NCBI RefSeq assembly: GCF_011397635.1
Contig: NC_064773.1
Coordinates: forward strand, 6,468,782 to 6,532,781
DNA length: 64,000 nt
Direction of reading: 5' to 3'
Source: Epinephelus fuscoguttatus
Lineage: Eukaryota; Chordata; Actinopteri; Perciformes; Serranidae
The notes beneath the pieces are model-generated. The model was given only the letters and a program-made list of their open reading frames with translations, did no database searches and was not told the DNA's origin. A program made the position numbers and the translations under genes. Within the stretch, counting starts at the first letter, position 1. Every line of letters starts with the position of its first letter. Below are positions 58,545 to 64,000 of this stretch, piece after piece.

Positions 58545-59547
58545 AGCACACTAGGCGTTGTCACCTAAATGACAAATTCCAGCACTTGCTGCTCCTGCCC
58601 CCTCGGCCCATATCAGGATCCACTACTGTCGGGATGTATCAGATCAGTCCGATCAGCCGTCCAATCAATAACCGATATCCAATCAGGGGGTGTGTCGGTC
58701 GGTAAAAGACTTCCACTAAAGGCTGCACTTGTGTATCCTCACTTCCCTCTCCTCTGAAAGCCTCCTCTCTCCTCAACTCCTCCGAGTGCATTTAACCAAC
58801 TGAGATGTCCTACAAGATGGCACGTCTCGATCCATTTCCAGGTCAAGTGACAGAGGATAGAGGAGTCGAGGAGGGATACTGGAATGAGGTCTAGAGTCAC
58901 TCACTCTACCTACATACTTTGTAAATACATGTACTGCTGTATTTCAATAAACCAAGCCAGAAAATAGCACTATCAGTTTTATTTTATGCCGCTCGCGATG
59001 TGGCCTAGGCTGCCGTTGTGCCAAGCTAGCGTGTTAGCTATCTAACTTGTATGCTGCTGGTGGGCTGTTGTTGTCATCCAAATGCCAAAACCACTTGTAC
59101 AGTTAATTATTACAGTGAGCATTTTTTGAACATGTTTCACTGTCAGAACAGAAGACAAAAACAGGCTCCTCATTTTTAGTCAGCTGTTGCAGCAGAGTGA
59201 CAGTCTCTGGGATATTTGATCAGCAGGAGCCAACTGGTGTGAATTTCCACCTGTTTTCCACCTGTTTTTAATGTCACACAGTGTGCTGCCGGTGCTTAGC
59301 AACGGTTGCTAAGCTGCAGTCATTTGGTTAGGGGGAGGAGTTAAGCAGGCAGGTAACTGCTTGGTGATGACATCACCTTCTAGAATGTCTTTCTGAAATA
59401 TGCCTTTGTGACATCACGTTACAATTTCTGACACTTAGTAAGTACAAGCCCAGGTCTCAGCTCTGTAAGACGCGCATCGCATTGCTGTTACGTGTTGAGG
59501 ACACATTACTAGACCGCACAATCCTACTCATCGTCGTTTTAGATAAA

Positions 59548-61689
59548 ATGGCAGCATCACAGAGAGCAGAGGCGTCCCAGTTTGGAATGGACCAACTTCG
59601 TCCTTTAGTGGACAGATTTTTCCAGCGGCTGTCAGGAGCACAGCTTCAAATGATTAAGGATCAAATACCAGATAATGCCACAATAGCTATGTTGGCAGAG
59701 CTGCTGATAGATATATTGGTATATCTGACAGACTCCTTTGTTGCCAATGTGACAGCTTATAGACCGATACCTAAGGAGCATATTGTGTCCACAATGGGCA
59801 ACGCAGTCCCAGAGGCTTTTGCTCAAGTTCTGGGCGTAGACATAACAGACCCTGACGTCAGCTCACAGAGCTTGACTAAAATCATGTCTGAGGAGGTGTC
59901 TAAAAGCGTCAACTCCGCCATCACGGCGAGCCGAGATGCAGAGAGTCAGTGTATGTCTCGCATGACTCCCTCTTGCAGACTTAATGACATGGTTAAGCAC
60001 GCTCGATCCATGATACAGTCATTCCTCTGCCAAATGAAATCATTTTTTTGCCTGTCTCAAAAATCTTCACCTGGAGATCTAGAGATTGTGGACAAAGAGG
60101 ATGATGGTGATCATGATGAGAGCCTGACTGACACAAGGAAATCAGAGGACAGTGCATTATCTGTACAGGTAAGAAGCCAGACTGACTCAAGGAAATCAGA
60201 GGACAGTGCATTATCTGTACAGGTAAGAAGCCAGACTGATTCAAGGAAATCAGAGGACAGTGCATTATCTGTACAGGTAAGAAGCCTGACTGACTCAAGG
60301 AAATCAGAGGACAGTGCATTATCTGTACAGGTAAGAAGCCAGACTGACACAAGAAAATCAGAGGACAGTGCATTATCTGTACAGGTAAGAAGCCAGACTG
60401 ATTCAAGGAAATCAGAGGACAGTGCATTATCTGTACAGGTAAGAAGCCTGACTGACACAAGGAAATCAGAGGACAGTGCATTATCTGTACAGGTAAGAAG
60501 CCTGACTGACTCAAGGAAATCAGAGGACAGTGCATTATCTGTACAGGTAAGAAGCCTGACTGACTCAAGGAAATCAGAGGACAGCTCAGACAGTAGAAAA
60601 TCTCAAGTCCAGAAAATAGTGTCTCAGGAGCTGGGAGATGTCTTAGATACTTTACTGGATGATGCCTCTGACGCTGAGCGTGATGTGTTGCTACGTGACA
60701 CCTTACAGGAGAGTGATAGTGTCGTGAGTGACATCAGCGAGTCTGCTGGTGCAGCAGTTGGGGCAGATAAAAGCCTAAGACCCAAAATAACTCTTCTGTT
60801 GGCTAAACAGTATGCCAAACAGTTAATACATCGGGCCGCAAGAAATCTTAAGAAAATATTCTTGCCCAACAGGAAAGTGATCAGCAAAGAATCACTGCAA
60901 TCCTTTGCTGACACTGTGTCTGAACTGCTCCGACCAGAGGGTGGTGAGAAACAGCCAGCTGGAGATGAAGCCTTGCAGTTAGAAAAACTGCGACATATTG
61001 CAGAAGGTAGAGACCTAGTCTTTACAGAGGCACTGAGGAGTCTCCTTTCTGATTACACCATCGAGGGGATGACTCCACAGAGTGCGCTTAGACCATTTAG
61101 AAATACAATGGGCAACATCAGGTGGTCTACTTCCAGGGCAGTGTGGCGTTTTCAGGTACTGCTGAAGTGGTGGATGACGTATCAGACTGGCATCCATTGT
61201 GACAATGTCATGAAGGCTTTAAATGCCACTGGGACAGGTGCTGAATCGGTGCTCCGTTTAACACCAGACCAGGATTCAGAGACAGAGAAAAACAAACTCA
61301 CTGTCCGAGTACTTGCTGAAAAGTTTGTCACAAGAGTCTTTAAAAAAGCTAAGGTCGACATCAGATGTGAAGACCTCTGTGTCTACACTGACCGCCTTGT
61401 CAGTAAAATGTGGGCTGAGGTTGAGGGAGCAGATATTTATATCTCCCCAGAAACTTTTAAAGGCCTCGACAAGGCAGTTTTTAAGGACTTGTGTAAATCC
61501 TGGGGCTGTGCTGAGCTTGTTCTGCTGAGAATGAACCAAGGAGAACAAGAAATCAATTGCATAGCCGGCACCTTTGCACACCATCTGATGACGCCACCGA
61601 AGCAACGAAGTGCCATCTGCAGGTTCTTTTCCAGTCTGGGCCAAGCTATCTCTAAGCCCTTCACTTCAACCAGGGTCACTTCCATTTAG
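59548..61689 (+). CDS. Unknown multi-copy family, copy 2 (repeat-containing)
   Basis: I do not recognise the product. I choose the ATG at 59548 (AAAATGGCA, good context; MAASQRAEAS) over the upstream in-frame ATG at 59482; this gives 713 residues in one exon. Order: an alpha-helical N-region (LRPLVDRFFQRL, MLAELLIDILVYLTDSF), a linker with DLEIVDKEDDGDHDE, a tandem 18-residue repeat (TDSRKSEDSALSVQVRSQ, eight full copies), then the conserved C-region shared with 48645-50210. That region has KQLIHRAARNLKK, LQSFADTVSELLRPEGGEKQ, FQVLLKWW, IHCDNVMKAL, FKKAKV, FKDLCKSWGCAELV and IAGTFAHHLMTPPK. No signal peptide or clear membrane span. The intact frame and paralogue suggest a real gene; expression is unproven. 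Each DNA repeat contains CAG/GTAAGA, so the repeat could instead be spliced. Confidence 0.7.
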   Translation: MAASQRAEASQFGMDQLRPLVDRFFQRLSGAQLQMIKDQIPDNATIAMLAELLIDILVYLTDSFVANVTAYRPIPKEHIVSTMGNAVPEAFAQVLGVDITDPDVSSQSLTKIMSEEVSKSVNSAITASRDAESQCMSRMTPSCRLNDMVKHARSMIQSFLCQMKSFFCLSQKSSPGDLEIVDKEDDGDHDESLTDTRKSEDSALSVQVRSQTDSRKSEDSALSVQVRSQTDSRKSEDSALSVQVRSLTDSRKSEDSALSVQVRSQTDTRKSEDSALSVQVRSQTDSRKSEDSALSVQVRSLTDTRKSEDSALSVQVRSLTDSRKSEDSALSVQVRSLTDSRKSEDSSDSRKSQVQKIVSQELGDVLDTLLDDASDAERDVLLRDTLQESDSVVSDISESAGAAVGADKSLRPKITLLLAKQYAKQLIHRAARNLKKIFLPNRKVISKESLQSFADTVSELLRPEGGEKQPAGDEALQLEKLRHIAEGRDLVFTEALRSLLSDYTIEGMTPQSALRPFRNTMGNIRWSTSRAVWRFQVLLKWWMTYQTGIHCDNVMKALNATGTGAESVLRLTPDQDSETEKNKLTVRVLAEKFVTRVFKKAKVDIRCEDLCVYTDRLVSKMWAEVEGADIYISPETFKGLDKAVFKDLCKSWGCAELVLLRMNQGEQEINCIAGTFAHHLMTPPKQRSAICRFFSSLGQAISKPFTSTRVTSI
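60124..60591 (+). repeat. 54-bp coding tandem repeat with a splice-donor in each unit
   Basis: Eight complete 54-bp units plus a partial ninth, almost identical (mainly ACTGACTCAAGG versus ACTGACACAAGG and CCAG versus CCTG). GT of CAG/GTAAGA recurs at 60169 and every 54 bases to 60547. The paralogue has an Asp-rich tract in this position instead. Confidence 0.95.
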
Positions 61690-61704
61690 TTGACATCTGA
61701 CAGG

Positions 61705-61756
61705 ATTCATGTTGGAGGAAAAAACTGGCGTGAGGCCTTTTTCCTCCAACATGAAT
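61705..61756. repeat. 19-bp perfect inverted repeat, 14-base loop, after the stop
   Basis: Bases 61705-61723 are the exact complement of 61738-61756. The left arm matches the 3' flank of the paralogue (minus strand, near 48610-48630: CACAGGATTCATGTTGAAGG), but only this copy has the second arm. A transcript would form a strong stem-loop 16 bases after the stop codon. Confidence 0.9.
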
Positions 61757-61844
61757 GCAATAGAGAGCTCATGTCCTGCCTCCCATCCAGGTTACCCCCA
61801 GGTTACCTTTTGGACACATGTGAGACAGGACTTGAGCTCTCAGG

Positions 61845-61985
61845 ACCACCTTGGTAGTCAGCAGCACAATCTCACAGGTGAGGGTTTGATTCCCTGTCCT
61901 GAGTCTTTGTGAGTTTGTGTGTTGTCTACCTAGGTAGTACGGGTTTTCTCCGGGTGCTCCGGTTCGCCCGTTTTCTTCAAGCCAT
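61845..61985 (+). repeat. tRNA-derived SINE, probable
   Basis: Contains GAGGGTTTGATTCCCTGTCC (box B-like) and GTACGGGTTTTCTCCGGGTG, a body typical of one fish SINE family. Box A is degenerate. Confidence 0.65.
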
Positions 61986-61989
61986 GCAG

Positions 61990-64000
61990 CAAAAGCTAAT
62001 TGGTTTCATGTTTTTACAATTCGATCATAACAATTACATCAATTAAAAAAAAACTAAATTGATCTTATGTCTCTTGTCATTATCTGTCATAGCTGTAAAT
62101 ATTCAAGTCAGGCTGAACTTCTGTTGATTCAGTTTCACTCAGGTTAAAGGTTTTGTGTAGAAAATACAGAGAAAAGACTGATCTTTTGTTTATTTTTAAT
62201 GTGAAAGGCAGTTTTTTAGCATGAAAGTTTGCTTTTGATACTTGAACTATGTTTTTCTGAGATCACCCTTTGTAGCAAGGTTCTGTTTCAAAAGAAAAAC
62301 AATAGACTACAAGAATTCAAAATATTAGATCAATTCATTTCTCTTAGAGTGTGTCAGTGATCAGTTTGGCTGACTGCTGAGCAGATGTTGTCAAGTTTTT
62401 CATGACTGAGTAAGTCATCCTGTTCACACGATCTTTTTCTGGACCAAAAGGAACTTTCTGGCACCAACAGCACGCGACAGTCACCGCCGGTCTGAACCTG
62501 AAGGTTTCGTGAAATTAACAAAACAGGAAAGTAGACGGTCTGGCCTTCAAATTAAAAGTATAGAAATTGTCGTTTAAAACATGACTGTTTTGATCCATCA
62601 GCAGTCTACAAAAGAAAACAGACTTGAACATTTAAAAAAACAACAACGTTATACTCCCACAAGATCAGGCCCCCACCACCAGACCAGAGGCCATAATAAA
62701 AGCAATGGCATCACATATTAATAAAATTCAGCTATACATGTCTGCACACATGTGAATGTGCGCATCTGAAACATATCTAACCCACAACAGACTGTGAAAT
62801 ATTTCCCATGTAGCTCCTTTTTCTGATGCCGCATACGAGGAAATGTTAGAAGACAGAGCTCAATAATCGTCCACCTTGATGCAGGCAAGGAAAAACATAA
62901 ATAACCAAATTGAAATAGTCAGATGCATGTGTCACCTGGTAGGTTAGTTTAGGTGAACAGGGGAGCTCATGCACTTTCTTGACCTGGGAAAATAGTGTGC
63001 CAAATAATTATAATGAACACTAATATAACAACTGATTACATTTGAACAGATTGCGAAGCCCCTTAGGAGCACTTTTCACCTCATGCTGTTGTCTTTGCAG
63101 TTCACTGACTGCAGTTAATAAGTCAACAGTGTTGTGTCACACACGGTGGAGTGAACCTTGACATGCACAACATGTTTCACGCAGGATCTGTAACATGTAA
63201 CACATGTTGGTTACACAAAAGGCGAACCCATCAGTCCAAGAGTCTGTTGTGTGACTGACATTGATCTGAAACTACAGATCAATGTTCCAATAAATAAATA
63301 AGACTGCAGAGCGCAATCACTGCATGTGTTTTTCATTCCTTTTCTCTGTTCCCTCCTATCAGACGTTAAAAGAATAATGAGGCCAGGAAATAGGAGAAAT
63401 CCCACAAAGCACTGGGTGAGGAACATCTGCAACAGTTTGCATACTAGTTTACATCTCCATTGTTTTCCCTACTTGTTGCCAAGCACTCAGCAAAAGTGCT
63501 GTGACCAACTGTGCTGGTTGCATAATTCACCCTGACACATCTGGTGTCATCGGAAACTATGGGATGTTGACTGGAAGTCAAAGTTGATGTGCTGGCTGCT
63601 GGTGGAGAAGAAGGGAGGACAGAAGACAGTATAATAAATATGAAATGTCAGATGATTTTTTTTTTTAAAATTGTTGTTGCTTTATCAGCCGAATTACAGG
63701 CAACCACTGTGTTGTTAAGAGGAGTTGACGAAACTCTACATTAGATCAACACTTTCCCATGTGGATCCATCATTAAGGAAAAATGAGCGTTTTTAAGATG
63801 AGATCTGGCACATTGCATTGAGCAAAGTTTATTTTCTTGGGAACTGTCAATATATTATACATTAGATTTTTTTCTTTTCTTAATTGACATTTCTTTGGGT
63901 GGTTTAAGTCACTTACCAGGACGCATGAATCAGTTTTGGTCAAATTAAACTCAATCCCCTCCCGCTCACAGCTGACTTGCACTGACACCTGAACCAGCTG
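61990..64000. other. No recognisable gene or element
   Basis: AT-rich sequence with scattered short frames only. The frames at 63211-63535 and 63773-63988 show no motif that I recognise. Confidence 0.4.

Noticed and set aside
59993..60568. Minus-strand 191-codon frame with PVQIMHCPLIS repeats
   Set aside because: Shadow of the 54-bp repeat in the plus-strand gene.

Overview
The window is vertebrate nuclear DNA, almost certainly from a ray-finned (teleost) fish. It has AT-rich introns, multi-exon genes with consensus GT-AG junctions, many (CA)n tracts, tRNA-derived SINEs, Tc1-like, hAT, Harbinger-like and TTAA-flanked DNA transposons, and L2/Rex-type LINE pieces. There are no operons, CRISPR arrays or bacterial genes. 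Most long open frames here are chance frames in introns or repeats.

Layout. (1) 1-6.9 kb is a transposon-rich flank, with a hAT/ZBED remnant at 30-994 and a set of nested elements at 2964-5015. (2) 6.9-20.6 kb, minus strand, holds the 5' part of TBC1D30, a Rab GTPase-activating protein. Its long first exon is at 20103-20598, exon 2 at 13613-13777 and an alternative first coding exon at 6938-7100. The TBC catalytic exons lie off the left edge. (3) 20.6-26.4 kb is the divergent intergenic space, with a Tc1-like element broken by a LINE that is itself broken by a third element. (4) 26.45-39.99 kb, plus strand, holds a complete 14-exon GNS (N-acetylglucosamine-6-sulfatase, a lysosomal heparan sulfate enzyme). 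I resolved every splice junction; they give a 544-residue protein. (5) 40-46 kb holds a long TTAGTATCTC satellite, a SINE and little else. (6) 46.3-56.8 kb, minus strand, holds an APMAP-like six-bladed propeller gene. Eight coding exons are resolved; the first coding exon is not. (7) 59.5-61.7 kb, plus strand, is a 713-residue open frame of a family I do not recognise. A paralogue (48645-50210, minus) lies inside an APMAP-like intron.

TBC1D30 and GNS are head to head, as I recall for human chromosome 12q14, which supports both identifications. The three named genes act in separate processes (Rab regulation, lysosomal glycosaminoglycan breakdown, membrane-bound arylesterase-like protein).

The strongest candidate for something undescribed is the pair of paralogous unknown genes. 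The plus-strand copy carries eight full 54-bp coding repeats, each containing a consensus 5' splice site, and a 19-bp perfect inverted repeat just after its stop codon. Other notable structures are a TA-flanked element inserted in inverse orientation into its own copy (33121-34531), TTAA elements carrying a P2X7-like cysteine cassette, a THAP-carrying element inside the APMAP-like gene, and two perfect oestrogen-response-element palindromes in a GNS intron. Family names come from memory of the protein families; no search was run.
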